Source: Clostridiales bacterium | GTDB lineage: Bacteria > Bacillota > Clostridia > Oscillospirales > Oscillospiraceae | Length of the DNA stretch: 64,000 nt | Assembly (NCBI GenBank): GCA_004557075.1 | Contig: SFEX01000007.1 | Location: 10,793-74,792, forward strand | Direction: 5' to 3' | Shown here: one piece after another, positions 26,842 through 36,114 of the stretch | Position numbering within the stretch: the first letter of the stretch is position 1 | How the letters are laid out: every line of letters starts with the position of its first letter | The notes under the pieces: model-generated | What the model was told of the DNA's origin: nothing | Databases searched by the model: none | The model's input: only the letters and a program-made list of their open reading frames with translations | Made by a program: the position numbers and the translations under genes

Positions 26842-27654
26842 ATGGAACAAATTGAACTTATAAAAGTAATAATAATCGGTATCGTCGAGGGCATAACGGA
26901 ATGGCTGCCCATTTCCAGCACAGGTCATATGCTGCTGGTGGATGAGTTTATACATATGAATGTCACTCCCGAGTTTAAGGAGATGTTCCTGTATGTCATC
27001 CAGCTCGGCGCGATACTTGCGGTAATAATACTGTTCTGGGGCAAAATGTGGCCGTTCCAGAGCAAAAGCAAGGGCCCGGTCGTAAAAAAGGATACGATCA
27101 TACTGTGGGTCAAGGTCGTTATCGCCTGCATACCGGGCTTTATAGCGTATCTGCTGTTTGATTTTGTGGATAACTGCTATGTGGTCGCGGCGGCGCTGAT
27201 AATATACGGTATTATATTCATCGTCATAGAAAATCGGTATAAAAGCCGCACCCCGCGCGTTCAGACGCTTGAGGATATCTCCTACAGGGACGCGTTCCTG
27301 ATAGGGCTGTTTCAGGCGCTGTCTATCATACCGGGAACGTCGAGAAGCGGCTCGACAATAATTGGCGGCCTCATCATCGGTGTTTCGCGCGTTGCGGCGG
27401 CGGAGTTTACGTTTTTCCTTGCGGTGCCCGTCATGCTCGGCGTGTCGCTGCTGAAAATACTGGACTTCGGCCTTAGCTTCACGAGCGCGGAGCTGATAAC
27501 TCTTGCGGTCGGCTGTGTCGTGGCGTTTTTGGTGTCCATTCTCGTTATAAAGTTCCTCATGAGCTATATAAAGAGAAAGGACTTCAAGATCTTCGGCTGG
27601 TACCGCATCGTCCTCGGCGTGGTTGTAATACTGTATTTCCTGATATTTGCATGA
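26842..27654 (+). CDS. uppP: Undecaprenyl-diphosphatase
   Basis: A 270-residue BacA-type integral membrane phosphatase that recycles C55-PP to C55-P for wall synthesis. The two catalytic blocks are [18 protein letters not shown] and [13 protein letters not shown]. About eight TM segments are evident. It begins 10 nt after asnA, and its terminator lies at 27661-27692. Confidence 0.97.
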   Translation: MEQIELIKVIIIGIVEGITEWLPISSTGHMLLVDEFIHMNVTPEFKEMFLYVIQLGAILAVIILFWGKMWPFQSKSKGPVVKKDTIILWVKVVIACIPGFIAYLLFDFVDNCYVVAAALIIYGIIFIVIENRYKSRTPRVQTLEDISYRDAFLIGLFQALSIIPGTSRSGSTIIGGLIIGVSRVAAAEFTFFLAVPVMLGVSLLKILDFGLSFTSAELITLAVGCVVAFLVSILVIKFLMSYIKRKDFKIFGWYRIVLGVVVILYFLIFA

Positions 27655-27660
27655 AAATGA

Positions 27661-27692
27661 AAAAACCGAACGCTTTTGCGTTCGGTTTTTTT
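27661..27692 (+). terminator. Intrinsic terminator of uppP
   Basis: A 13-bp stem AAAAACCGAACGC with a TTTT loop and T-run, 6 nt after the stop. Confidence 0.93.
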
Positions 27693-27716
27693 ACGCGGAA
27701 AAGTGAGAAAAGGCTG

Positions 27717-27896
27717 AAAGAAAAGTGAAATATCCTTCGGATGTGATATAATGACCTACGGTAATTGTGATATTTGATGCTGTCGCATCAAGTGATATGA
27801 AATAAATCCACTCACGCCCACAGGCATTTCACACGCCGCAGGCGTATTTCACTTGCAAAGCAAATTTCACAAATCCCGAAGGGATTTATTTCGTTG
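27717..27896 (+). repeat. Intergenic hairpin-array repeat with GTGAAAT/ATTTCAC spacers
   Basis: About 180 nt without an ORF, made of short self-complementary units divided by GTGAAAT, GTGATAT or ATTTCAC. The units are ATCC-TTCG-GAT near 27729, TGATGC-TGTC-GCATCA near 27775, ACGCC-GCA-GGCGT near 27837, TTGC-AAA-GCAA near 27853 and AAATCCC-GAA-GGGATTT near 27871. The outer GAAATAAATCC (27799 region) and GGATTTATTTC (27882 region) are inverted repeats that can enclose the inner hairpins. It resembles the REP-like palindrome arrays seen between genes in gut Firmicutes. Confidence 0.6.
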
Positions 27897-27924
27897 AAAA
27901 AAGCAGCCGTAAGGCTGCTTTTTT
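27897..27924 (-). terminator. Terminator of tRNA-Gly
   Basis: AAAAAAGCAGCC-GTAA-GGCTGCTTTTTT, immediately 3' of the tRNA on the minus strand. A-rich and T-rich flanks allow use in both directions. Confidence 0.88.
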
Positions 27925-27925
27925 C

Positions 27926-27999
27926 TGGAGCGGGGTACGGGAGTCGAACCCGCCTCAGAAGCTTGGGAAGCTCCTGTACTACCGATGTACTAACCCCGC
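27926..27999 (-). tRNA. tRNA-Gly (anticodon CCC)
   Basis: A 74-nt tRNA read on the minus strand. The acceptor stem GCGGGGT pairs with ACCCCGC. The D arm is GTACATCGGTAGTAC, the anticodon arm GGAGC-TTCCCAA-GCTTC with anticodon CCC, the T arm contains GGTTCGACTCC, and an encoded TCCA end follows. The terminator directly follows. Confidence 0.95.
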
Positions 28000-28083
28000 A
28001 GATGGAAGTATTATAGCACTATTTCGTAAAAAATCAAGCAATATGCGGTGTCTACGGGATATTTTATAATTAAACATATTGTT

Positions 28084-28109
28084 AAAACCGCGGGAAACCG
28101 CGGTTTTTT
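28084..28109 (+). terminator. Intrinsic terminator between tRNA-Gly and the ABC operon
   Basis: AAAACCGCGG-GAAA-CCGCGGTTTTTT. No plus-strand gene lies just upstream, so it may insulate the ABC promoter from read-through, or end an unseen short transcript. Confidence 0.75.
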
Positions 28110-28110
28110 A

Positions 28111-28139
28111 TTGCAATAGATATACTAATTTAGTATAAT
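28111..28139 (+). promoter_or_regulatory. Promoter of the ABC exporter with overlapping palindromic operator
   Basis: TTGCAA at 28111-28116 and TATAAT at 28134-28139 are 17 bp apart. Between them and running into the -10 is the perfect inverted repeat TATACTA-ATT-TAGTATA (28121-28137). A dimeric repressor bound there would block RNA polymerase. The cognate regulator is not next to the operon. Confidence 0.75.
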
Positions 28140-28171
28140 GACTATATATAATGCGGTGAGGTGTGCCGGAA

Positions 28172-28876
28172 ATGTCTGCTTATGTACAGTTTGAGAATGT
28201 TAAAAAAATATATCAGATGGGCGAGATTCAGATCGAAGCTCTGAAAAATGCGACGTTTGAGATAGAGCGGGGCGAGATATGCGTCATCGTCGGCGCGTCC
28301 GGCGCAGGAAAAACGACGATGCTGAACATACTCGGCGGCATGGACAGCCTGACCGATGGCCGCGTTATCCTCGATGGGGAGGAGATAAGCGCATACAACG
28401 CCAAACAGCTCACTACATACAGGCGCTATGACGTCGGTTTCGTGTTCCAGTTTTATAACCTTGTGCAGAACCTTACGGCGATTGAAAATGTCGAGCTTGC
28501 CTCACAGATATGCCGCGACCCGATGGACCCGGCGGAGGTGATAGAGCTTGTCGGCCTGAAGGACAGGGCAAACAATTTCCCGGCTCAGCTCTCGGGCGGC
28601 GAGCAGCAGCGCGTTGCGATAGCGCGTGCGCTCGCGAAAAATCCCAAGCTGATGCTGTGCGACGAGCCGACGGGCGCGCTTGACTATAACACCGGCAAGG
28701 CCGTGCTCCAGCTCCTTCAGGATTGCAGCCGTAAAAATGGCATGACCGTCGTTATCATAACCCACAACCACGCGCTGACAGCTATGGCGGACAGGGTCAT
28801 ATCCGTCAAAAGCGGCACCATTACGGATATCAGCATCAATAAGAACCCTATTCCGATCGAAAATATAGAGTGGTAA
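28172..28876 (+). CDS. ABC transporter ATP-binding protein (MacB/LolD type)
   Basis: A 234-residue nucleotide-binding subunit. Walker A is GASGAGKTT, the Q-loop region [16 protein letters not shown] is characteristic of MacB/LolD proteins, the signature is LSGGEQQR, Walker B is [12 protein letters not shown] and the switch His is in ITHNHAL. It pairs with the FtsX-type permease 4 nt downstream. The start at 28172 suits GAGGTG spacing; a GTG at 28163 is too close to that site. Confidence 0.95.
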   Translation: MSAYVQFENVKKIYQMGEIQIEALKNATFEIERGEICVIVGASGAGKTTMLNILGGMDSLTDGRVILDGEEISAYNAKQLTTYRRYDVGFVFQFYNLVQNLTAIENVELASQICRDPMDPAEVIELVGLKDRANNFPAQLSGGEQQRVAIARALAKNPKLMLCDEPTGALDYNTGKAVLQLLQDCSRKNGMTVVIITHNHALTAMADRVISVKSGTITDISINKNPIPIENIEW

Positions 28877-28880
28877 GATA

Positions 28881-31800
28881 ATGAATTCATCAACTGTTAA
28901 ACTGACGCTTCGGGAGATAAAAAACAGCCTGGGGCGTTATATGGCGATCTTCGCGATCATAGCGCTCGGAGCCGGACTGTTTGTCGGCCTGCGGCTCTCA
29001 AAGCCGGACTTTATCGAGACGTACAATCAATATATTGACGAGACGAATTTCTATGATTTCCGCCTTATCTCCACTCTCGGCCTCACCGAGGACGATGTGC
29101 GCGAGGTGCTGAAGCTCGACGGGGTGAAGGATGCCGAGGGCATAGTCAGCTCAGATTTCCTCTACAATACCGATGAGGCGGACAACCTTATTATGGTTGC
29201 GCAAAGCATACCCGATAAGATCAACCTCATAGACTTGAAGTGCGGACGCATGCCGCAAAAGGGAAACGAGTGCCTTGCCGACCCCGAGATCTATTCCGAG
29301 GACGATATAGGGACAAAGATAAAGCTGTCCGACAGCAACAGCAAGCAGCAGTTTGACACCTTTGCGTATGATGAGTATACCATCGTCGGCCTGGCGGAGA
29401 CAGTGCTGTATATTAACATCGAGCGCGGCTCGAGCACTCTCGGCAACGGCAGCGTCGAGGGCTATATGTATATACCCAAGGACGGATTTTCGACCGACTA
29501 TTTCACGGAAATATATCTTCTGGTCGATGCCGAGGGCTATGTCTACTCCGATGAGTATGATGAGTCCGTGGAGCCGTATGTAAAGCCGCTCGAGAGCTTC
29601 ATGGAGAAGAGAGCGGAAATCCGCCACGACGACATAATCGACGAGGCGTATGCGCAGCTTGACGACGCGAAGGCTCAGTACGAGGAGGGGCTTGCGCAGT
29701 ATACTCCGGCAAAAGCCGAGTATGACAGGGGCTACGCCGAGTATATTGACAAAAAGGCCAGGACTCAGGCGGAGCTTGACAGCGCGAAGGCAAAAATCGA
29801 CTCGGCGGAGGCCATGATGAAGGACTCGTCGATACTCGATGAGAAGCAGGCGGAGCTGAACAATGCGAAAGCGGAGCTTGACGCAGGCAAGGCGGAATAT
29901 GAAAAGGGACTGAGCGAGTATAACATCATGCGCGCCGCCGCATACGGTGCGGTCGAGTCCCAGATAGAATACTATGAGAACAGAATTACCGAAAAAGAGG
30001 CTGAGATAGTCTCTCTCAATGCCGAGCTTGAGCAGCTAAACGCCGAGCTTGCGCAGGCCGAGGCAGACGGCAAGACCATCACGGCCGCCACTCTGCGAAC
30101 CAAAATTCGCAGCACGAATAACCGCATAAGTACCGCGCAGAATGATATTTCGCTTTCAAACTCCCGCCTTGAAAAGCACCGTCAGGACAAAGCCGAGGCG
30201 GACGCGAAGATGGCCCCGTATGAAAAGCAGCTTTCTGAGGCAAAGGCGCAGCTTGACAGCGGCTATGCGCAAATAGAAGCCGGTCAGGCCGAGCTTGACG
30301 CGGCGCGGGAAATGATAAACAGCGGCTCCGCGCAGCTTGAGGCGGCAAAGAAGGAATATGAACAGGGGAAGGCTGCTGCCGAGAAAGGATTTGCCGAGGC
30401 AGAGGCCGAGCTTAAAGCGGGCAAAGCCCAGCTTGACGCGGCTAAGGCTGAGCTTGATGACGCCAAGGAGCAGCTCGACGATGCCGAAAAGCAGATAAAG
30501 AATATGGATCATGCCGACACCTATGTGCTCGGCAGGGATACAAATGCAGGCTACGTCTGCTTTGACAGCGACACAAGCATAGTGCACAGCGTGGCAACGG
30601 TGTTCCCCGTGTTTTTCTTCCTCGTGGCGGCGCTTGTGTGCCTTACTACGATGACCCGAATGATTGACGATCAGCGCGGTCAGATAGGTATCATGAAAGC
30701 TTTGGGCTACAGCTCCGGAGCGATAATGTCAAAATACATGCTCTACTCCGGAAGCGCAACGCTGCTGGGCAGTGTGTTTGGCATTGGCTTGGGAAGTATA
30801 GTGTTCCCCGCCATAGTCTGGTTCGGCTACGGAATATTGTACAGCTTCTCCGAGCTTGTATACACGATGGACTGGACGCTGGCGCTTGGCGTAACTGCCG
30901 CAAACCTTGCCGTAACGCTGCTCGTTACATGGTATTGCTGCCGCAGGGAGCTTAAATGCGCACCGTCAGACCTTATACGGCCGAAGGCGCCGGAGGCTGG
31001 CAAGCGCGTTCTGCTTGAGAAAATAAACTTCATATGGAGCGAGCTGAACTTCATGCAGAAGGTGTCGGCGCGAAACATCCTGCGCTATAAAAAGCGCATA
31101 TTCATGATGCTTCTGGGCGTGGGAGGCTGCACTGCGCTTATCCTGACGGCGCTGGGTCTGAACGACACGATACAAAGCGTTGTAAAGCAGCAGTACGATG
31201 ACATAGTTTTGTATGACTATGAGCTGAGCCTTGCTTACGATATGACGCCCGAGGAGCAGGATATATTCCTCTCTGACTGCGGAGATAATGTTTACAGAGC
31301 CATGTTCATGTACCGCGGCCAGGCGGAGGTATCCTCTGACACGGTGACAAAGAGAGCAACACTGACCGTAAGCGACGGCAAGGGTCTTGAAAGATTCATC
31401 TGGCTGCACGACGGAAAGGACGAGGTCGAATATCCCGGACTGAATGAGGCTATCATCAACCATAATCTTGCCCGCATGCTCGGCGGAGTTGAGATAGGCG
31501 ATGAGATAAGCATAATGACCTCTGATATGGGCGAGCTTACCGTGACGGTAAGCGGCTTTTTCGACAACTATGTTGACAGCTATATCTACATAAGCCCCGA
31601 GACCTGTGAAGCTCAGTGGGGCTATGCGCCGGAGGCAAAGTCCGCTCTTGCGAATGCCCCGGACGGCGCGGATATAAATGACTGCGCGACCGAGATAGCA
31701 AAGGTCGACGGAGTAAGGACAATAAGCCTCAGCGTTGATGCACGGGACAGAATGAGCAATATGATGAACGGACTGCTTATCGTTGTCGCGGCAATCATCC

Positions 31801-32174
31801 TGTGCGCGGGTCTGCTGGCGCTCATCGTTCTGTATAATCTGACAAACATAAATATCGCAGAGCGCATACGCGAGATAGCCACGCTTAAAGTGCTCGGCTT
31901 CTATCCCCGCGAAGCGGCGGATTACGTTTTCCGTGAAAACCTTGTACTTACGGGATTGGGAGCGATGTTCGGACTGCTTTTAGGCGTCGGACTGCACGCT
32001 TTCGTTATAGGCGCAATCAAAGTTGACATGATGTACCTTGAACCGAGAATAAGCGCTGCAAGCTACATTGTCTCTATCCTGATAACATTTGTATTCGCCA
32101 TGATAGTGAATGTGGCAATGCGCCGCAAGATCGACGGTATCGACATGGCCGGTGCGCTTAAATCCGTTGAGTGA
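28881..32174 (+). CDS. FtsX-family ABC permease with a large coiled-coil extracytoplasmic insert
   Basis: A 1097-residue permease of the MacB/FtsX class. An N-terminal TM helix (about 17-40) leads to an extracytoplasmic domain. Residues about 250-545 form a long Ala/Glu/Lys-rich coiled coil with repeats such as AELDSAKAKI and AQLDAAKAELDDAK. Then come three TM helices (FtsX domain 1, about 555-690), a second extracytoplasmic MacB-like domain (about 740-920) and a second FtsX block ending in MRRKIDGIDMAGALKSVE. This layout, with two FtsX domains and a hairpin coiled coil, belongs to clostridial mechanotransmission-type exporters. Cargo is unknown; antimicrobial peptide, lipid or wall-hydrolase control are options. 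Confidence 0.9.
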   Translation: MNSSTVKLTLREIKNSLGRYMAIFAIIALGAGLFVGLRLSKPDFIETYNQYIDETNFYDFRLISTLGLTEDDVREVLKLDGVKDAEGIVSSDFLYNTDEADNLIMVAQSIPDKINLIDLKCGRMPQKGNECLADPEIYSEDDIGTKIKLSDSNSKQQFDTFAYDEYTIVGLAETVLYINIERGSSTLGNGSVEGYMYIPKDGFSTDYFTEIYLLVDAEGYVYSDEYDESVEPYVKPLESFMEKRAEIRHDDIIDEAYAQLDDAKAQYEEGLAQYTPAKAEYDRGYAEYIDKKARTQAELDSAKAKIDSAEAMMKDSSILDEKQAELNNAKAELDAGKAEYEKGLSEYNIMRAAAYGAVESQIEYYENRITEKEAEIVSLNAELEQLNAELAQAEADGKTITAATLRTKIRSTNNRISTAQNDISLSNSRLEKHRQDKAEADAKMAPYEKQLSEAKAQLDSGYAQIEAGQAELDAAREMINSGSAQLEAAKKEYEQGKAAAEKGFAEAEAELKAGKAQLDAAKAELDDAKEQLDDAEKQIKNMDHADTYVLGRDTNAGYVCFDSDTSIVHSVATVFPVFFFLVAALVCLTTMTRMIDDQRGQIGIMKALGYSSGAIMSKYMLYSGSATLLGSVFGIGLGSIVFPAIVWFGYGILYSFSELVYTMDWTLALGVTAANLAVTLLVTWYCCRRELKCAPSDLIRPKAPEAGKRVLLEKINFIWSELNFMQKVSARNILRYKKRIFMMLLGVGGCTALILTALGLNDTIQSVVKQQYDDIVLYDYELSLAYDMTPEEQDIFLSDCGDNVYRAMFMYRGQAEVSSDTVTKRATLTVSDGKGLERFIWLHDGKDEVEYPGLNEAIINHNLARMLGGVEIGDEISIMTSDMGELTVTVSGFFDNYVDSYIYISPETCEAQWGYAPEAKSALANAPDGADINDCATEIAKVDGVRTISLSVDARDRMSNMMNGLLIVVAAIILCAGLLALIVLYNLTNINIAERIREIATLKVLGFYPREAADYVFRENLVLTGLGAMFGLLLGVGLHAFVIGAIKVDMMYLEPRISAASYIVSILITFVFAMIVNVAMRRKIDGIDMAGALKSVE

Positions 32175-32251
32175 TTTGACATTTTGTCGCAAATGAATTA
32201 TATTTTATTCGTAATATAGGATTTGTAATATTGGCACAGGGATTGAGTGAT

Positions 32252-34006
32252 ATGGATAATTTTAAGCTCTCGCTGCCCGGCTGGGAGATAGTGCGCTGCA
32301 TTGGCAGCGGCAGCTCCGGCAAGGTATATGAGCTGAAGAAAAAAGACGAATACGGCGGCGATTTCCATGCGGCGCTCAAGGTGATAAGCGTTCCCGGCTC
32401 TCAAAAGGAGTACGATGAAATGCTCGAAACCATGAGCGAGTTTGCCATGCGCGCAAAGCTTAGGGAAAAAGTCGAGGAAATAAGCGGCGAATACCGTCTG
32501 CTCGGCGCTCTGCGCGGGCATCCCAATATCGTCAATTGCGAGGATCAGATGATAATTCCCCACGATGACGATATGGGCTGGGATATCTATATACGTATGG
32601 AGCTTCTGACCTCTCTGCCGGACTATGTCAGCGAGCATGGCATGAACGTAAGTGACGTGATAAAGCTCGGCACGGATATGTGCTCGGCTCTTGAGCAGTG
32701 CAGGGAGAATAACATAATCCACCGCGATATAAAGCCTCATAACATTTTTGTCAGCCGCTACGGAGATTTTAAGCTTGGCGACTTCGGCGTTGCGAAATCC
32801 TCATCCATAGGCAGCTCCGCGGACAAAGTCGGTACATATTCCTACATGGCTCCCGAGGTATATAAGGGCAAGAGCTATGACGACAGAGTGGATATATACT
32901 CTTTGGGCATGGTGCTCTACTGGCTGCTCAACGAGCGCAGAGGCCCGTTCCTGCCCATGCCTCCGCAAAGCGTTACATCGGAGCAGACTGCCGACGCCCA
33001 GATCAGAAGATTCAGTGGGCAGACGCTCCCGCCTCCGAAAAACGGCAGCGGGGCGCTGAAAAATGTGGTTTTAAAAGCGTGCAGTTTCAGGGCTGAGGAT
33101 CGCTTTTTAAGTCCGGCGGAAATGAAAAGGGCGCTGAGCTTAGCGGTATCCGGAAAAAGCCCTGCACCCATTGCTGATGATGACGCGACCATCCGTGAGG
33201 ATGCCCCCTCCGTCAGACCCGCACCCGCAAGAGACTTTGAGCCTAAGCCTGAGTCAAGACCCAAGCCAAAGCCTGCGCCGCCTCCTCCGAAAAGGCAGGA
33301 GCCCAAGCCTCCTAAAAAGGAGGAGCCAAAGGAAAAGCCCAAGGCGGTGTATATCGTAGCGGGCGTTCTTATAATCATTGCCATGATCGTGGCCATTGTT
33401 ATCTTTGCTGTCGCCGGCAGGGGAGACCACGGCGGCTCCGATAAGCCCAAGACTACCGAAACTCCCGCTCCTACGGAGACAGCCGAGCCGGAGAAGCTTG
33501 AAGTCAGCGCCGTTGTGCTCAGCTCGCCGCGCCTGACGCTAACTGAGCAGGAGGAAGCCAAACTCAACGTAAGCTGCATTCCCGAGCCCAATGCGGATCA
33601 GAAAGAGCCGGAATATGTCTGGAAAAGCAGCGACCCGAGCGTCGTGAGCGTGGATGGGTCAGGCAATGTCAAGGCACTGAGCGAGGGCGCCGCCACCGTC
33701 ATGGTGTATGTCAAGGACAAAATGGAGATATACGATGAGTGTATGGTCATAGTCGAGCCGCCGTACGTTACGGAGCTGAGCATCGAGGAGATGCCGGTCA
33801 AGACCGTGTACACCGTCGGCGAGCAGCTTGACACCACGGGTCTGGTGCTCAGAGCATACTACAATAACGGCGACGCAAAGCGAATAACAAGCCCCGATGA
33901 ATATACGGTCGAGTGCGATATGTCCGGCCTCGGCAGCCGTGACGCCACCGTCACATTCGAGGGCAAGACCGTTACATACACAGTCAGAATAAGCCTGTTC
34001 GGCTAA
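32252..34006 (+). CDS. Membrane Ser/Thr protein kinase with Ig-like ectodomain
   Basis: A 584-residue receptor-like kinase. The kinase domain (about 8-275) has glycine loop IGSGSSGKVY, Lys in AALKVIS, catalytic loop IIHRDIKPHNIF, DFG in LGDFGVAKS and APE in YMAPEVY. A Pro/Lys-rich linker (about 310-365) leads to a TM helix (about 370-395). Outside are a Big2 domain (about 430-510, YVWKSSDPSVVSVDGSG) and a second Ig-like domain. It has no PASTA repeats, unlike PrkC. A TTG at 32231 gives 7 more residues, but the ATG at 32252 starts the kinase fold cleanly. No partner phosphatase is adjacent. The ligand is unknown. Confidence 0.92.
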   Translation: MDNFKLSLPGWEIVRCIGSGSSGKVYELKKKDEYGGDFHAALKVISVPGSQKEYDEMLETMSEFAMRAKLREKVEEISGEYRLLGALRGHPNIVNCEDQMIIPHDDDMGWDIYIRMELLTSLPDYVSEHGMNVSDVIKLGTDMCSALEQCRENNIIHRDIKPHNIFVSRYGDFKLGDFGVAKSSSIGSSADKVGTYSYMAPEVYKGKSYDDRVDIYSLGMVLYWLLNERRGPFLPMPPQSVTSEQTADAQIRRFSGQTLPPPKNGSGALKNVVLKACSFRAEDRFLSPAEMKRALSLAVSGKSPAPIADDDATIREDAPSVRPAPARDFEPKPESRPKPKPAPPPPKRQEPKPPKKEEPKEKPKAVYIVAGVLIIIAMIVAIVIFAVAGRGDHGGSDKPKTTETPAPTETAEPEKLEVSAVVLSSPRLTLTEQEEAKLNVSCIPEPNADQKEPEYVWKSSDPSVVSVDGSGNVKALSEGAATVMVYVKDKMEIYDECMVIVEPPYVTELSIEEMPVKTVYTVGEQLDTTGLVLRAYYNNGDAKRITSPDEYTVECDMSGLGSRDATVTFEGKTVTYTVRISLFG

Positions 34007-34015
34007 CACATAAAA

Positions 34016-34052
34016 AGCCCCGCAGTTAAAAAACTGCGGGGCTGCATTTTTG
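34016..34052 (+). terminator. Terminator between the kinase and PAP2 genes
   Basis: AGCCCCGCAGTT / AACTGCGGGGCT stem with A loop and a T-run at 34047-34051. It sits between convergent genes. Confidence 0.9.
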
Positions 34053-34058
34053 TTAGCG

Positions 34059-34976
34059 TTATTTTTTACCGAGCTTTGCGAAGAATTTGAATGTGAGCGG
34101 CCATACGATACCGGCAAACAGTATCACTATAAAATATCTGACTCCGTGCGCGACGTAGTGTCCGCCAAAGAGGGCGAGCAGGGGAGCCTTGAGAATGGCC
34201 TTCAAGCCGACCGTGACACCAAGGCCGATGGCGACTTTAATGACCTGTGCCCACCAGACGGCCTCCGTGGGAAAATTAATGAACTTGCTGTCGATGTAGA
34301 ACACCAGCATGAGCCCGACAGCACAGAACAGGATCATATAGGCATTTTTAAGGCCGGAGCTGTAGTTATCCATATCAATATCTGCGGGAAAATGATAAAG
34401 CTCCACAAACAGCACAAAGGCCGCCGCCATGAGGATAAATACTGAAAACAGTATGTAGATGTTCTTCGGCTTTTCATCCATGTCGCGGAAAAAGGGGTAG
34501 AGGGCGAACATGAGAACAAGACCGACCACAAGGCTGACGCCCACATCCAGCGGCGTATGAACGCCGACATACATGCGCGAGAACGCCGTGAGGGCGATGA
34601 GCAGGCCGAATACTATGCGCAGCGCGGTGCTTTTTGAATATCTTGCCGGCGCGCCAAGCGTCGCAAACGCGTTCTGAGTGTGCCCGCTTGGGAAGGAGTA
34701 GCCCGTCGCCTCGGCTCTTGCGCTCTCGACGATGGTGAAATCGGGATCTTTGACCCATGGACGTGGGATCCTGAACCAGAGCTTCAAAAACTGATTGATT
34801 ATAGTTCCGGCAAAGCCCACGGTCATCATATAGTAGCCGCACTTTTTGCTGACGCACCAGAATACGATTATTGCCGCGGCAATAAACACCGTCTCGCCGC
34901 CAAGATTGGTGACAAGTCCCATCAGTTTATCCAGCAGCGGTGTGCGGATGCCCTCAAGGGCGTATAACAATTCCAT
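34059..34976 (-). CDS. PAP2-family membrane phosphatase
   Basis: A 305-residue polytopic protein. The three PAP2 signatures are in order: KLWFRIPRP (KxxxxxxRP), SFPSGHTQ (PSGH) and SRMYVGVHTPLDV (SRxxxxxHxxxD). They imply a lipid phosphate phosphatase, for phosphatidic acid, PGP or undecaprenyl-PP. The C-terminal half adds about five TM helices beyond the usual core. AGAGGTG precedes the ATG. It forms its own leftward unit. Confidence 0.9.
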   Translation of the reverse strand: MELLYALEGIRTPLLDKLMGLVTNLGGETVFIAAAIIVFWCVSKKCGYYMMTVGFAGTIINQFLKLWFRIPRPWVKDPDFTIVESARAEATGYSFPSGHTQNAFATLGAPARYSKSTALRIVFGLLIALTAFSRMYVGVHTPLDVGVSLVVGLVLMFALYPFFRDMDEKPKNIYILFSVFILMAAAFVLFVELYHFPADIDMDNYSSGLKNAYMILFCAVGLMLVFYIDSKFINFPTEAVWWAQVIKVAIGLGVTVGLKAILKAPLLALFGGHYVAHGVRYFIVILFAGIVWPLTFKFFAKLGKK

Positions 34977-35015
34977 AAAGCACCTCTTATGAGTTTTTGT
35001 TTATTTTAACATAAG

Positions 35016-35045
35016 AAAAAGCCGTTTGCAACGCAAACGGCTTTT
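35016..35045 (-). terminator. Terminator of the 44.8-35.1 kb catabolic operon (after asd)
   Basis: GCCGTTTGC-AAC-GCAAACGGC flanked by A and T runs. On the minus strand it lies about 45 nt after the asd stop. Confidence 0.88.
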
Positions 35046-35089
35046 AGCGTATTATCTCTGCATCTTAATAGGGAAAGCAAGTGGCGCAA

Positions 35090-36097
35090 TTATTGATTTT
35101 CTATCAGAAGTTCCGCAATCTGTATGCAGTTTGTGGCTGCACCCTTGCGAACCTGGTCGCCGCAGCACCACAGGCACAGACCGTTGTCATCCGTGAGATC
35201 AGGGCGAATACGTCCAACATACACAAGATCCTGATCGGTGGTCAGCAGGGGCATGGGGTATTTAAGCCGGTCAAGCTCATCTACAAGTTTAACTCCGGGC
35301 GCGCCTGCAATTACTTCGCGAGCCTCATCTACTGTAACCTTGTCCTTGAAACGAAGCGTGACGGAAATAGAGTGGCTTCGCACAACCGGGACTCGAGCGC
35401 AGGTACAGCTTACTTTGAGATCCGGCAGATGCATTATCCTTCTGCCCTCATTCTGCATTTTCATTTCCTCTGAAGTGAAGCCTGAAAACTGTTCGCCGCC
35501 TATCTGCGGGATAACATTGAAGGCTATCTGGTGCGCAAATACCTTGGGGGTGTAGCTTTTTCCCTCACGCAGAGCGTCAACCTCGCTCATCAGTTCGATC
35601 GGTCCGCCTGCTCCGGCGCCGGATACCGCCTGATATGTTGAAGCGATCATAGATTTGATGGGAGACAGCTTGCGGAGCGAATTGACTGCTGTAATAGTGA
35701 TAATGGTGGAGCAATTGGGGTTAGATATAATACCGTGATGTTTTTTTGCGTCTTCAGAGTTGACCTCGGGAATCACCAGAGGAACATCGGGATTAAGACG
35801 GAATGCAGAGGAGTTATCGACAAATACCGCACCGGCTTTTACAATGGCCGGGGCAAAGCGCTCGGCTATATCATTCTCGGCTGCGCCGAGGACAATATCA
35901 ATACCCTCAAATGCGCTGTCACAGGCTTCTTCAATGACGATATCCTCGCCGCGCCACTGCACGACCTTGCCCGCGCTTCGCGCGCTTGCAAGCAGATGCA
36001 GCTCGCTTATGGGAAAATCGCGCTCAATTAGAATTTTCATCATTTCCTTGCCTACGGCGCCGCTTGCGCCAAGAATGGCAACTTTGTATTTTTTCAT
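35090..36097 (-). CDS. asd: Aspartate-semialdehyde dehydrogenase
   Basis: A 335-residue phosphorylating ASADH. The Rossmann start is MKKYKVAILGASGAVGKEMM, the catalytic Cys is in SNPNCSTI, and the hinge AVSGAGAGGPIEL and the RVPVVRSHS-type substrate segment are present. It interconverts L-aspartyl-4-phosphate and aspartate semialdehyde with NADP(H) and phosphate. Normally it serves Lys/Thr/Met synthesis. Here it is last in an operon with transporter and hydrolase genes, so it may run in the semialdehyde-oxidising direction (inference). The start at 36097 has GGAGG 5 nt upstream. Confidence 0.95.
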   Translation of the reverse strand: MKKYKVAILGASGAVGKEMMKILIERDFPISELHLLASARSAGKVVQWRGEDIVIEEACDSAFEGIDIVLGAAENDIAERFAPAIVKAGAVFVDNSSAFRLNPDVPLVIPEVNSEDAKKHHGIISNPNCSTIITITAVNSLRKLSPIKSMIASTYQAVSGAGAGGPIELMSEVDALREGKSYTPKVFAHQIAFNVIPQIGGEQFSGFTSEEMKMQNEGRRIMHLPDLKVSCTCARVPVVRSHSISVTLRFKDKVTVDEAREVIAGAPGVKLVDELDRLKYPMPLLTTDQDLVYVGRIRPDLTDDNGLCLWCCGDQVRKGAATNCIQIAELLIENQ

Positions 36098-36114
36098 TTG
36101 TACCTCCATTCGAG

